From: a virus
Direction: 5' to 3' (one strand)
Virus record (IMG/VR): IMGVR_UViG_3300025770_000870
Coordinates: 1-64,000 of that record
Length of the DNA: 64,000 bases
Part shown: piece by piece, positions 1-6,146 of the stretch
Layout: each line of letters starts with the position of its first letter
Position numbering within the stretch: position 1 is the stretch's first letter
Translations under genes and position numbers: made by a program
Notes under the pieces: generated by a model
Seen by the model: only the letters and a program-made list of their open reading frames with translations
The model's database searches: none
What the model was told of the DNA's origin: nothing

Positions 1-112
1 CACCACCTTTTGTCTCTGTTCTAATCCTTCTATCTATATAGAAAATTCCTTCGTTGGTTTCCACTTTTACAGTTCCACCATCTCTATATACGTCTATGTT
101 ATTTATTATCAT
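1..112 (-). CDS. Small hypothetical protein, C-terminus outside window
   Basis: From ATG at 112, 37 codons stay open to the window edge, so the 3' end is missing. The start codon is the last three bases of the junction element at 110-127, as for most genes of this cluster. The peptide is charged and beta-prone (IDVYRDGGTVKVET, GIFYIDRR). No family is recognised. It is the most distal visible gene of the leftward cluster. Confidence 0.6.
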   Translation of the reverse strand, partial: MIINNIDVYRDGGTVKVETNEGIFYIDRRIRTETKGG

Positions 113-234
113 CTTTGTTTTGGTTTATTGAATTTAGCAAAGTATTCGAATCCCTCTTTTATAGTCTTAAAAAACATTGGTTTATTGAATGGTCCTTTTT
201 TAGGTTTCTCAAATAACTTTTTATTTGCCTTCAT
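109..234 (-). CDS. Small basic hypothetical protein ending KPKQR
   Basis: 41 codons from ATG at 234. The protein is lysine- and phenylalanine-rich (KKLFEKPKKGPFNKP) and ends in KPKQR encoded by the junction element, its TGA overlapping the next ATG. It contains a second similar string, FNKP, near its middle. Its start overlaps the end of the upstream gene by 14 bp. No family recognised. Confidence 0.6.
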   Translation of the reverse strand: MKANKKLFEKPKKGPFNKPMFFKTIKEGFEYFAKFNKPKQR

Positions 235-400
235 CTTTGTTTTGTTCGTATTCATAAAATTCTTTAATAAAAACTACTACTTCATTGGGTACAGGTATCA
301 TGTCACCATAACTTGTCTGATGCTCCATAAGACCTCTTTCTAGTAGAGAAGATATCCAACCTGAATATTCTTCTGGTATATTTAACGTTAATTTACTCAT
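221..400 (-). CDS. Small hypothetical protein (59 aa)
   Basis: 59 codons from ATG at 400, preceded by a junction-element copy (398-415, one mismatch). The N-terminus MSKLTLNIPEEYSGWISSLL looks like a short amphipathic beta/helix fold. The C-terminus YEQNKDEGK is the junction element read in its second frame. No family recognised. Confidence 0.6.
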   Translation of the reverse strand: MSKLTLNIPEEYSGWISSLLERGLMEHQTSYGDMIPVPNEVVVFIKEFYEYEQNKDEGK

Positions 401-642
401 CTTCGTTTTGGTTTAAATTCAATGTACTTATTAAATTGTCTTTTATATTCATCCCACTCTTCACTTGTTGGTGGTGTTTCTCTATCTAACCAACTCTTAA
501 TATCAATCTCTAACTTTAATCTAAGGTTGTTTGTTGCTTTGTCTATTCCTATGTCAATCATCTTTGTTTTGGTTAATTTATTGTATCTTTCGGCAATATC
601 AGACATTACTTCTCCTATATGTTTTGGTTCTCTTTTATTCAT
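397..642 (-). CDS. Hypothetical protein, apparent fusion of two cassettes
   Basis: 81 aa from ATG at 642, ending KPKRR with an ATGA overlap onto the next gene. A junction-element copy lies inside the ORF at 559-576. Its stop TAA is changed to TTA, so the frame runs through (LTKTK) into an in-frame Met28 that would otherwise start a gene. Two ancestral products, about 23 and 54 aa, therefore seem fused by loss of one stop codon. The second half could still be made separately from Met28 (ATG 561-559). Function unknown. Confidence 0.7.
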   Translation of the reverse strand: MNKREPKHIGEVMSDIAERYNKLTKTKMIDIGIDKATNNLRLKLEIDIKSWLDRETPPTSEEWDEYKRQFNKYIEFKPKRR

Positions 643-779
643 CTTTCGTTTGGTTTAATTTTCTTAAACTTTGCCTTACCATCTTTATCATAACCAATAA
701 ACTTCACATCTGGTATTGTGAAACAAAACTCTTTTATTGGTATGTGTGGTACATATTTGTAACCTTCTTTGCTCATCAT
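639..779 (-). CDS. Small hypothetical protein ending KPNER
   Basis: 46 aa from ATG at 779, which overlaps the upstream TGA as ATGA. A second in-frame ATG follows directly (MM). Sequence MMSKEGYKYVPHIPIKEFC continues to a short beta-rich body, and the C-terminus KPNER is a one-base variant of the KPKQR tail. No family recognised. Confidence 0.6.
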   Translation of the reverse strand: MMSKEGYKYVPHIPIKEFCFTIPDVKFIGYDKDGKAKFKKIKPNER

Positions 780-1036
780 CTTTGTTTTGGTTTAATTATA
801 GGATTCGGTTCTTCAAATAAACAGAAACGTTTACATTTCCCACCTTCCACATCGACCATATCAAACCATTGGGATAATGGTCGAGTGTAATAACTACCGA
901 ATTCTTGCGATTGATAGACTACTGTTATTTCGTCATTTACTGTGTTTTTAGCTAAGTGTAAAACTTCATAAGTTCCACCTTTATAGTGTTGGTAGATTCT
1001 ATTAAATTGTGGATATGTTTCTCTTTTATTTTTCAT
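776..1036 (-). CDS. DUF1653 family protein
   Basis: 86 aa. The stretch HYKGGTYEVLHLAKNTVND, then VVYQ and a YTRPLSQWFDMV segment, matches the DUF1653 signature (YKGG.YEV...A..TE...E.VVYQ...RPL..F), a small fold common in bacteria and phages with no established activity. Length is about that of the family plus a KPKQR tail from the junction element. The stop overlaps the next start as ATGA. Confidence 0.85.
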   Translation of the reverse strand: MKNKRETYPQFNRIYQHYKGGTYEVLHLAKNTVNDEITVVYQSQEFGSYYTRPLSQWFDMVDVEGGKCKRFCLFEEPNPIIKPKQR

Positions 1037-1180
1037 CTTTGTTTTGGTTTAGTATGTGTCTAATAAAGAAATTAACTCTGTCTTCAATATCTTTATCATT
1101 ATCTCTTGGTTTGAATTTCATTCCATTATCTTCAACCCATTCTTTAATATCACAGGCACATCTTTTATTTCTCTACTCAT
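1026..1180 (-). pseudogene. Frameshifted small gene
   Basis: ATG at 1180 sits on a junction element (1178-1194) but the frame closes after 20 codons. A different frame of the same strand then reads CACDIKEWVEDNGMKFKP and on to LNQNKDEK-stop at 1026, a tail typical of this cluster. Adding one base in the AAAA run near codon 6 would join them into a protein of about 51 aa. This is either a real one-base deletion, a homopolymer base-calling error, or less likely programmed frameshifting. Confidence 0.55.
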
Positions 1181-1430
1181 CTTGTTTTGGTTTAAATGTT
1201 TTTATTATTTCACCTCTCTTATCTCCTATACCCATTTGATAGTATTCATAACTTCTCGGTGGTTTTGAAAATACGTGTTCTTCATTAGATTCACAATACT
1301 CCCATTGAGGTCCATCAAAAGTCATATCCATCCAATTTGATATAATATACAAATCAGAGTTGCATATCGGACATTTATCACTTGATAACGTTTTTTCCTC
1401 GTAATGACTTAAATTATCTAACTTACTCAT
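1173..1430 (-). CDS. Small zinc-finger-like protein
   Basis: 85 aa from ATG at 1430. CPIC at residues 20-23 and a single downstream Cys (YCES) suggest a partial zinc-ribbon. The rest is acidic and aromatic. The end, FKPKQDE, is the junction element with one base missing, which shifts the tail from KPKQR to KPKQDE. Start context is the element at 1428. No family recognised. Confidence 0.65.
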   Translation of the reverse strand: MSKLDNLSHYEEKTLSSDKCPICNSDLYIISNWMDMTFDGPQWEYCESNEEHVFSKPPRSYEYYQMGIGDKRGEIIKTFKPKQDE

Positions 1431-1545
1431 CTTTGTTTTGGTTTTTATGTTTAACTTTAGTAGTTCTTTTTGCCAAATATCTATTTAACCATTTATCAGA
1501 CCACCATTTACCCTTAAACTTTTTTATAATGTCTTTTTTACTCAT
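1423..1545 (-). CDS. Small basic hypothetical protein (40 aa)
   Basis: 40 codons from ATG at 1545. Highly basic with a WW pair (KFKGKWWSDKWLNRYLAKR), ending KNQNKDE from the junction element in its second frame. It overlaps the next gene start by a few bases. Possibly nucleic-acid binding by charge only; unknown. Confidence 0.6.
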   Translation of the reverse strand: MSKKDIIKKFKGKWWSDKWLNRYLAKRTTKVKHKNQNKDE

Positions 1546-1596
1546 CTTCTTTGTTTTGGTTTAATAGCCACATTAAAACGTGGATTAACATTATTT

Positions 1597-1618
1597 AAAA
1601 ACCATTGAAACGGTTTTT
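1597..1618. terminator. Possible bidirectional hairpin terminator
   Basis: Inverted repeat AAAAACC / GGTTTTT with an 8-nt loop, T-rich on both sides, in the gap between the genes at 1423-1545 and 1626-1853. The stem is AT-rich and weak, so attenuation inside the cluster is as likely as true termination. Confidence 0.35.
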
Positions 1619-1625
1619 ATTTTTG

Positions 1626-1853
1626 TTACCTACAATTAAAAGTTTTTACAACTGTTTTTTTTGGTGGTCTACTATTTGTTTTATCAATTTCAATTAACTT
1701 TTCTGCTTCCTCAATAGTTCTGTATGTATTTATAGGGTATCTTTTTTCATTTTGTATTTGAAACCAAAATGGATAATACCATAGTCGTTTTTGCACTTCA
1801 AAACCACCAAATTTATCTGTTACTATCCTGTATTGTGTTTTACATATTCTCAT
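1626..1853 (-). CDS. Small hypothetical protein (75 aa)
   Basis: 75 aa from ATG at 1853, rich in aromatics (RLWYYPFWFQIQNEKRYP) and then charged; resembles small DUF-type beta-sheet proteins but none is named here. No junction element precedes this ATG. An element does precede an ATG at 1878 whose frame closes after 12 codons (MSKRKYRNNENM), so a one-base slip near 1860 may have cut off the original N-terminus. Confidence 0.65.
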   Translation of the reverse strand: MRICKTQYRIVTDKFGGFEVQKRLWYYPFWFQIQNEKRYPINTYRTIEEAEKLIEIDKTNSRPPKKTVVKTFNCR

Positions 1854-1899
1854 TATTTCTATATTTTCTTTTACTCATCTTTGTTTTGGTTTAAATATG

Positions 1900-1992
1900 T
1901 TATTTTTGTCTAAATCCAATAACCGTTACAAATATGGCTATGTATATTAATACACAGAATTGTAAATAATCTATTACTTCTTTCTCATTCAT
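1900..1992 (-). CDS. Single-pass membrane peptide (30 aa)
   Basis: 30 codons from ATG at 1992. After MNEKEVIDYL the rest is one hydrophobic segment (FCVLIYIAIFVTVIGF) ending RQK, as expected for a membrane micro-protein. The junction element at 1990-2010, with a 3-base insertion, precedes it. Confidence 0.55.
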   Translation of the reverse strand: MNEKEVIDYLQFCVLIYIAIFVTVIGFRQK

Positions 1993-2158
1993 CTTCTTTG
2001 TTTTGGTTTAAGAGATCTATTAATTTCTTATCTTTTTTGTTTGGAATGAATTCGTTATTTCTGAATTTGCGTAATTCGTTTCTTCCATACATTTCTAAAA
2101 TATATCCTTCTACTCTTATAACATTAAATTCTTTGTTTGTCTTTATTACTTTACTCAT
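1985..2158 (-). CDS. Small basic hypothetical protein (57 aa)
   Basis: 57 codons from ATG at 2158, behind an exact junction element (2156-2173). Basic, with alternating hydrophobics (EFNVIRVEGYILEMYGR), ending LLNQNKEDE from the element in its second frame. It overlaps the next start. Unknown function. Confidence 0.6.
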   Translation of the reverse strand: MSKVIKTNKEFNVIRVEGYILEMYGRNELRKFRNNEFIPNKKDKKLIDLLNQNKEDE

Positions 2159-2170
2159 CTTTGTTTTGGT

Positions 2171-2365
2171 TTAATATCTTAATTTTATTTGGTCATAGTC
2201 AGTATCGTAATACTCACCATTATCTTCTTTGTGTTTTCTTATTAGTTGGTCAAGTAAGATTTCACAAAGTCCCACTTCTGAACAATCACCTTTATCCCAA
2301 CCCATATAATTCTGTTTGGTTATGGTATCACCCATGTCTAATAGTTCTTCTATCTTATCTATCAT
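2171..2365 (-). CDS. Acidic hypothetical protein, paralogue of 3378-3587
   Basis: 64 aa. It shares the first 16 residues (MIDKIEELLDMGDTIT) and almost all of its C-terminal half (GDCSEVGLCEILLDQLIRKH) with the product of 3378-3587. The two differ in a short variable middle of about 8-13 residues. It stops on TAA within a junction element. Duplication inside the cluster is clear; function unknown. Confidence 0.75.
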   Translation of the reverse strand: MIDKIEELLDMGDTITKQNYMGWDKGDCSEVGLCEILLDQLIRKHKEDNGEYYDTDYDQIKLRY

Positions 2366-2571
2366 CGTTCTTTAATTAAATAATCTTTTAACCCTTCTAT
2401 CCAAGTTGGAATCATACTATAATATTGGTGTGACGAAGAACTAAATCTCATATTCCTATTATCTTCATAGTATTGATATTTATCTTTTAGTTCTTGTATT
2501 TTACTTTCAACATCTTCTACGGTTGAAACTTTTATCATACTCACTATTTCTTCCTTAATTAATGTATTCAT
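2362..2571 (-). CDS. Hypothetical helical protein (69 aa)
   Basis: 69 aa, mostly predicted helix (VEDVESKIQELKDKYQYYED), with a serine-rich SSSS turn. Its stop overlaps the start of the next gene as ATGA, so the pair is probably translationally coupled. A degenerate junction element lies at its start. Unknown. Confidence 0.65.
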   Translation of the reverse strand: MNTLIKEEIVSMIKVSTVEDVESKIQELKDKYQYYEDNRNMRFSSSSHQYYSMIPTWIEGLKDYLIKER

Positions 2572-2827
2572 CTTTGTCTAAATTATCTTGAATATATTCT
2601 CTTATCATTTTAGGTGTTATATTACAACCACCATGTTCAATTTCATATTCACCGAATCCAAGTTCACTAAATTCTACTCTCTTTATAATTTGTTTAGTGC
2701 TGGGGTTATATATTCTCACCTCTGCTTTTTTATCTATATCATGTTCTATGATATATTTCCATTCCACACCTTTTACATTTATATTTCTGAGTTTAAGCAC
2801 TTTAATTCTAAAATTCTTCCGTTTCAT
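2555..2827 (-). CDS. Hypothetical protein (90 aa)
   Basis: 90 aa with a basic N-terminus (MKRKNFRIKVLKLRNINVKG) and a mixed alpha/beta body. Its 3' end overlaps the next gene by 17 bp. No junction element directly precedes it. No family recognised. Confidence 0.65.
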   Translation of the reverse strand: MKRKNFRIKVLKLRNINVKGVEWKYIIEHDIDKKAEVRIYNPSTKQIIKRVEFSELGFGEYEIEHGGCNITPKMIREYIQDNLDKDEYIN

Positions 2828-2833
2828 CTCTTT

Positions 2834-2905
2834 CTAATTTTTCTTCTTTCTTGGGAGTTTAGGTCTTGGTTCCCACTTTATATAGATTATTCCTTCTTTA
2901 CTCAT
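2834..2905 (-). CDS. Micro-protein (23 aa), basic C-terminus
   Basis: 23 codons from ATG at 2905, directly behind an exact junction element (2903-2920). Sequence begins MSKEGIIYIKWEPRPKLP and ends KKKN. The start context, identical to its neighbours, is the main support. Confidence 0.45.
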   Translation of the reverse strand: MSKEGIIYIKWEPRPKLPRKKKN

Positions 2906-3186
2906 CTTTGTTTTGGTTTAACTACCCATTGGTCTCTTGTTTCTTCGTACCTAACATACGTTCCTATATCTGTGTTAGTTATCCAAACCTTTTTTCTAGG
3001 TGTTTCTTTATTTGGCGAAAATAATACTTTATGGAATTGATATACCTTTCCATTAGTTAATGATTCATGGTTTCCTATATACTTTTTATAGATATATGTT
3101 GGATTAGGGTTATCGTCTGATGTTACATATCTAACATGAGGAAACACGAATACTTCTTCTATATTTATTTTATCTTCTTTACTCAT
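2902..3186 (-). CDS. Hypothetical protein ending KPKQR (94 aa)
   Basis: 94 aa with a probable small beta-barrel pattern (TYIYKKYIGN, GKVYQFHKVLF, KKVWITNTDIGTYVRYEE), reminiscent of SH3-like domains but unnamed. The C-terminal KPKQR comes from the junction element and its TGA overlaps the next ATG. Confidence 0.7.
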   Translation of the reverse strand: MSKEDKINIEEVFVFPHVRYVTSDDNPNPTYIYKKYIGNHESLTNGKVYQFHKVLFSPNKETPRKKVWITNTDIGTYVRYEETRDQWVVKPKQR

Positions 3187-3365
3187 CTTTGTTTTGGTTT
3201 AATCCATCCATTATTAGATATAGCTATTTTTGCTCCCATCATAAATGCATTCAATGTTGGTATAGTAGGTTCTGCACCAACCAAATCACACCATTGTTCT
3301 GCTATTTCTTTTAGTTCTTTATCTGAACATATAGGAATTAGTGGTAAATAATCAGTTTTCTTCAT
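3183..3365 (-). CDS. Hypothetical protein ending KPKQR (60 aa)
   Basis: 60 aa, one long helix after SDKELKEIAEQW and a hydrophobic middle (LNAFMMGAKIAIS). Ends KPKQR with an ATGA overlap onto the downstream gene. Exact junction element before the start (3363-3380). Unknown. Confidence 0.65.
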   Translation of the reverse strand: MKKTDYLPLIPICSDKELKEIAEQWCDLVGAEPTIPTLNAFMMGAKIAISNNGWIKPKQR

Positions 3366-3377
3366 CTTTGTTTTGGT

Positions 3378-3587
3378 TTAGTATCTTAATTTAATTTCAT
3401 CATAATCCCTATCATACCACTCTCCATTCTCTTCCTTATGTTTTCTTATCAATTGGTCTAATAGTATTTCACATAAGCCTACTTCTGAACAATCACCCTT
3501 ATTCCAAATGGAAAATTTCCGTTCAGCAGAACAAAGATCAGTTATGGTGTCACCCATGTCTAATAGTTCTTCTATCTTATCTATCAT
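3378..3587 (-). CDS. Acidic hypothetical protein, paralogue of 2171-2365
   Basis: 69 aa. Same first 16 residues and same C-terminal half (GDCSEVGLCEILLDQLIRKH) as the product of 2171-2365, with a longer middle insert (DLCSAERKFSIWN). Two conserved Cys (DCSE, LCEI). The duplication spans about 1.2 kb of cluster with unrelated genes between. Function unknown. Confidence 0.75.
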   Translation of the reverse strand: MIDKIEELLDMGDTITDLCSAERKFSIWNKGDCSEVGLCEILLDQLIRKHKEENGEWYDRDYDEIKLRY

Positions 3588-3599
3588 CTTTGTTTTGGT

Positions 3600-3815
3600 T
3601 TAATCCTTAAATACGGGTGTATAATTTCTATATTTTTTTCTTAGTACATCATAAGACATATCCCAGCCATCTTCTCTGATAACCTTACTGTGTAATATCG
3701 GAGGATGAGAAGAACCTATTTTATCTTCAACCCATTTTAATCTTTTCTTTAGTTCTTGATTTTCATACTCAAGTAACCTTACTCTTTCTTTTAATTCTTT
3801 ATTAAAAATCATCAT
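3600..3815 (-). CDS. Coiled-coil hypothetical protein (71 aa)
   Basis: 71 aa beginning MM, then a heptad-patterned helix (ELKERVRLLEYENQELKKRL) typical of a short coiled coil, followed by a polar tail. Probable small dimer. Preceded by an exact junction element (3813-3830). Confidence 0.65.
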   Translation of the reverse strand: MMIFNKELKERVRLLEYENQELKKRLKWVEDKIGSSHPPILHSKVIREDGWDMSYDVLRKKYRNYTPVFKD

Positions 3816-3833
3816 CTTTGTTTTGGTTTATAA

Positions 3834-3929
3834 TTACAGTGAAACTCCTAATGCAAAACCTATTACAAAACCAATACTAATCCCTATTGATAAAGCTACG
3901 TCCATATGTTTACTAGTATATTTACTCAT
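3834..3929 (-). CDS. Single-pass membrane micro-protein (31 aa)
   Basis: 31 codons from ATG at 3929. After MSKYTSKHMD it is one glycine-containing hydrophobic helix (VALSIGISIGFVIGFALGVS). The small-residue pattern suits helix packing in the membrane. Exact junction element at the start. Confidence 0.55.
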   Translation of the reverse strand: MSKYTSKHMDVALSIGISIGFVIGFALGVSL

Positions 3930-4147
3930 CTTTGTTTTGGTTTAACATATTTAATGTCTTCCTCATCTTTAATATCCAATACCCATTCCATTAAATCAAT
4001 CATACTGCATTGTTGGTTGAATTGTTCTCTTTTTTCAGATATACCCCACAAACCTTTATATGGTGGATTATTTAAAAAATGAGCTAATTCATCCTTATGT
4101 TTATTCATTTCTATTAACTTGTTATATATTTCTTCTCTACTTCTCAT
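3926..4147 (-). CDS. Hypothetical helical protein ending KPKQR (73 aa)
   Basis: 73 aa, helical, charged (REEIYNKLIEMNKHKDELAH), with an NNPPYKGLWG turn and the KPKQR tail. ATGA overlap with the next gene. Junction-element copy with one mismatch at 4145-4162. Unknown. Confidence 0.65.
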   Translation of the reverse strand: MRSREEIYNKLIEMNKHKDELAHFLNNPPYKGLWGISEKREQFNQQCSMIDLMEWVLDIKDEEDIKYVKPKQR

Positions 4148-4307
4148 CTTTATTTTGGTTTATTTTAATAGAATAAATACATAATTCTTTATCCAAAAAT
4201 TCATTCAACTTTTTTTCTATCTTTTCTCTGTCTTTAATAGTATTGTCAACTCCGTTGTTAAAACTTTCCCACATTATCAGTAAGGATTTTATTTCTTCTT
4301 TATTCAT
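4137..4307 (-). CDS. Hypothetical helical protein (56 aa)
   Basis: 56 codons from ATG at 4307, helical and charged (TIKDREKIEKKLNEFLDKEL), ending INQNKDEK from the junction element in its second frame. The start overlaps the stop of the upstream gene as ATGA. Unknown. Confidence 0.6.
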   Translation of the reverse strand: MNKEEIKSLLIMWESFNNGVDNTIKDREKIEKKLNEFLDKELCIYSIKINQNKDEK

Positions 4308-4411
4308 ATCTTATTTATTTCATTCCACCATATAATCTTTGGTCTAATATACTGTTGATGATGACTCCATTTGGCTTTTATCCTTATTATGTCACTTTCT
4401 GTTTTACTCAT
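4304..4411 (-). CDS. Micro-protein (35 aa)
   Basis: 35 codons from ATG at 4411, with tryptophans and a basic centre (IIRIKAKWSHHQQYIRPK). Its TGA overlaps the next ATG. A partial junction element precedes it (4409). Confidence 0.5.
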   Translation of the reverse strand: MSKTESDIIRIKAKWSHHQQYIRPKIIWWNEINKI

Positions 4412-4418
4412 CTTTGTT

Positions 4419-4586
4419 TTATTTGTTAAATGAATCTAGATATCTGTTAACTTCTTCTTGGTGATTCGGTCCGAAGAAATCATCATATAGCTTTCTTATC
4501 TCATTAATCTCTTTTTGTAACTTTGCTGCCAATTTAAAGTCTTCGTTCTCTATTGATACTTTAAGTTTTTCTAATAAAATATTCAT
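4419..4586 (-). CDS. UVR-motif-like small protein (55 aa)
   Basis: 55 codons from ATG at 4586. Residues 3-28 (LLEKLKVSIENEDFKLAAKL and on to QKEINEI) fit the UVR (UvrB/UvrC) helical-hairpin pattern L...L..AIe.EdFe.AA.LRD.I, a motif used for protein-protein contact in repair and stress proteins. Only the single motif is present. Contact with host UvrA/B/C or McsA-like proteins is a guess. Confidence 0.6.
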   Translation of the reverse strand: MNILLEKLKVSIENEDFKLAAKLQKEINEIRKLYDDFFGPNHQEEVNRYLDSFNK

Positions 4587-4599
4587 CTTTGTTTTAGTT

Positions 4600-4731
4600 T
4601 TAATAAGCTAATTCTAAAGTAAACTTTAGAAAGTGAAAGCTAAAACATTTATATTCTACGTGTAAATTAAATGTTGGTATCAAATACCAATCATCTTTTG
4701 CCCACCATTCTATATTAATTTCTTTAATCAT
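4600..4731 (-). CDS. Aromatic-rich hypothetical protein (43 aa)
   Basis: 43 codons from ATG at 4731, aromatic and beta-prone (INIEWWAKDDWYLIP, CFSFHFLKF). Exact junction element at the start (4729-4746). No family recognised. Confidence 0.5.
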   Translation of the reverse strand: MIKEINIEWWAKDDWYLIPTFNLHVEYKCFSFHFLKFTLELAY

Positions 4732-4998
4732 CTTTGTTTTGGTTTAAATTTGAGCTCTTCTTCTATTATCTTCACCATTTCATCAAAAGTAACACCCTTT
4801 TCGTCTGCCTGTTGTTTATTAAATCTACTATCACCAAATATAAATTTCTGCTTTATTATGACCCGTTTTATCTGTACCCATTTTTGACATCAATATTAAC
4901 TTTCCACCACCATCAAATGTAATGGTAATTTTATTGTTTTTTGGGCTAGTCTTAATATCCTTTATCGTTTTACCTGAATATTCACCTTCTTTAATCAT
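4728..4998 (-). pseudogene. Frameshifted small gene, KPKQR tail in second frame
   Basis: ATG at 4998 opens a frame of 55 codons that closes at TGA 4833-4831. The adjacent frame carries on with GDSRFNKQQADEKGVTF and ends EEELKFKPKQR-stop at 4728, the cluster's signature tail. The whole span is 271 nt, one base over a multiple of three, so a one-base insertion (or +1 frameshift) between about 4830 and 4875 explains it. The intact protein would be about 89 aa. Confidence 0.6.
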
Positions 4999-5010
4999 CT
5001 TTGTTTTGGT

Positions 5011-5229
5011 TTAATCTAAATCTAATTCATTTTTCATAAATGCTTCCCATATCAGTTCACGTAATGCTGTTTCTTGTAATGGTTTTGTACCAGGTTTTGT
5101 ATCAAATGTAGGAAGTACATCAATATCCAATATGGTCTTCAAGTCATCACTGATAGTTACGTGGTATTCTACTCCTTCGTGTACTACTTCTAATATGAAT
5201 CTTGTGTGTATTTTATTTACTTTACTCAT
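5011..5229 (-). CDS. Hypothetical protein (72 aa)
   Basis: 72 aa, beta strands then a helix (RFILEVVHEGVEYHVTISDD ... ALRELIWEAFMKNELDLD). Ends on TAA inside an exact junction element. Small phage-type regulator or inhibitor by size only; unknown. Confidence 0.65.
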   Translation of the reverse strand: MSKVNKIHTRFILEVVHEGVEYHVTISDDLKTILDIDVLPTFDTKPGTKPLQETALRELIWEAFMKNELDLD

Positions 5230-5401
5230 TGTTGTTTTGGTTTATTAATTCTTCTTTGAATTCTTTCCAATATGTTTGTGTTGAACTATATTGTTTCTCT
5301 AAAATGGTATCATTTACAATTTGTAATGCTTTTTTAAAACCTTCCCTTTGTAACATTATTGAGACTTGGTTTTCCATTGGTGATAATTTTCTTTTACTCA
5401 T
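5222..5401 (-). CDS. Hypothetical helical protein (59 aa)
   Basis: 59 codons from ATG at 5401 (MSKRKLSPMENQVSIMLQRE), helical throughout, ending INQNNNE from a variant junction element in its second frame. Overlaps the next start by 8 bp. Unknown. Confidence 0.6.
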   Translation of the reverse strand: MSKRKLSPMENQVSIMLQREGFKKALQIVNDTILEKQYSSTQTYWKEFKEELINQNNNE

Positions 5402-5525
5402 CTTTGTTTTGGTTTTTTCTCATTTGTATTTGAAATATATTACCTAAACAGAATCCTATCATCACACAAAATATCCCAATTGATATTAGTTGGGGGAATG
5501 TATATAAATCTATTTCACTCATCAT
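5394..5525 (-). CDS. Single-pass membrane protein (43 aa)
   Basis: 43 codons from tandem ATGs at 5525. A short polar N-terminus is followed by a hydrophobic helix (LISIGIFCVMIGFCLGNIF) and the tail RKNQNKDE from the junction element. Resembles the membrane micro-proteins at 1900 and 3834 in layout. Confidence 0.55.
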   Translation of the reverse strand: MMSEIDLYTFPQLISIGIFCVMIGFCLGNIFQIQMRKNQNKDE

Positions 5526-5541
5526 CTTTGTTTTAGTTTAA

Positions 5542-5907
5542 TTAATCCCACCATCCTTGGATATTATGTTCAATATACTTCCATAGTAATTGGTGAGCTC
5601 TTTCTTGTTTTTCAATTGCTTCCTTTATGGTAAGTTTTCCTTTATAAAAATCTTCCATATACTCTTCATCATATACTTTATCCATCAATCTAATTGCAGT
5701 ACGAATCTTTTGAGCATGTATATTAGAATCAACAGTATATGATTTATCTGACTCTAATAAATCAGCAGTACGTTCTAATTGATATCTGAATAGTTCTATT
5801 GCATGAACATAATCAAAATCATATCCTTTCCAAATAATAGGTAGGAAATCCCATACACGTTTTAAGCGTCTAAAGAACCATGTTATGTTATTATAAATCT
5901 TCTTCAT
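5542..5907 (-). CDS. Conserved phage-type hypothetical protein (121 aa)
   Basis: 121 aa, helical with many aromatics (WFFRRLKRVWDFLPIIWKG). The layout (basic W/F-rich start, then YQLERTADLLES and a helical-hairpin C-terminus) looks like a small hypothetical family seen in many large phages, recalled without a search. The first 20 residues could lie at the membrane surface. It is the second gene behind the putative promoter near 6200; its start overlaps the upstream stop. Confidence 0.75.
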   Translation of the reverse strand: MKKIYNNITWFFRRLKRVWDFLPIIWKGYDFDYVHAIELFRYQLERTADLLESDKSYTVDSNIHAQKIRTAIRLMDKVYDEEYMEDFYKGKLTIKEAIEKQERAHQLLWKYIEHNIQGWWD

Positions 5908-6146
5908 CTTTTATACTTTCTTATCAGTTTGAAAATTTCTGTTATATCAGTAAACTGTATTTCTTGTCCTTGTTTAATCGGTGTAAATGCTACTGTGAAT
6001 CCATGATTAGCTTGAAATGTCTCAGTAACACTTTTACCATTTATGCGTTCTATGTAAATCCAAGGGTAGTTACCACTAAGCTTTACTTCTACACCTATCT
6101 TTTGTAGTCTTCCTATAAATACTGTTATTTTATCTTCTTTAATCAT
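5904..6146 (-). CDS. Conserved phage-type hypothetical protein (80 aa)
   Basis: 80 aa, first gene of the leftward cluster. The segment KLSGNYPWIYIERINGKSV followed by ANHGFTVAF and FTDITEIFKLI resembles a small hypothetical protein common in tailed phages, often next to the family encoded just downstream here; no activity is known to me. Start at 6146 follows a degenerate junction element and a putative promoter at 6198-6217. Confidence 0.75.
   Translation of the reverse strand: MIKEDKITVFIGRLQKIGVEVKLSGNYPWIYIERINGKSVTETFQANHGFTVAFTPIKQGQEIQFTDITEIFKLIRKYKR

Noticed and set aside
2588-3040. 150-codon plus-strand ORF
   Set aside because: Antisense to three minus-strand cassette genes with junction elements; its Phe/Tyr/Leu-heavy translation is typical of a shadow frame.
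110-5540. Regularly recurring ~18-bp repeats that could suggest a CRISPR array
   Set aside because: Spacing is irregular (80-370 bp), each copy sits at an ORF start in a fixed frame relation, and the intervening DNA is coding. It is a gene-junction element.
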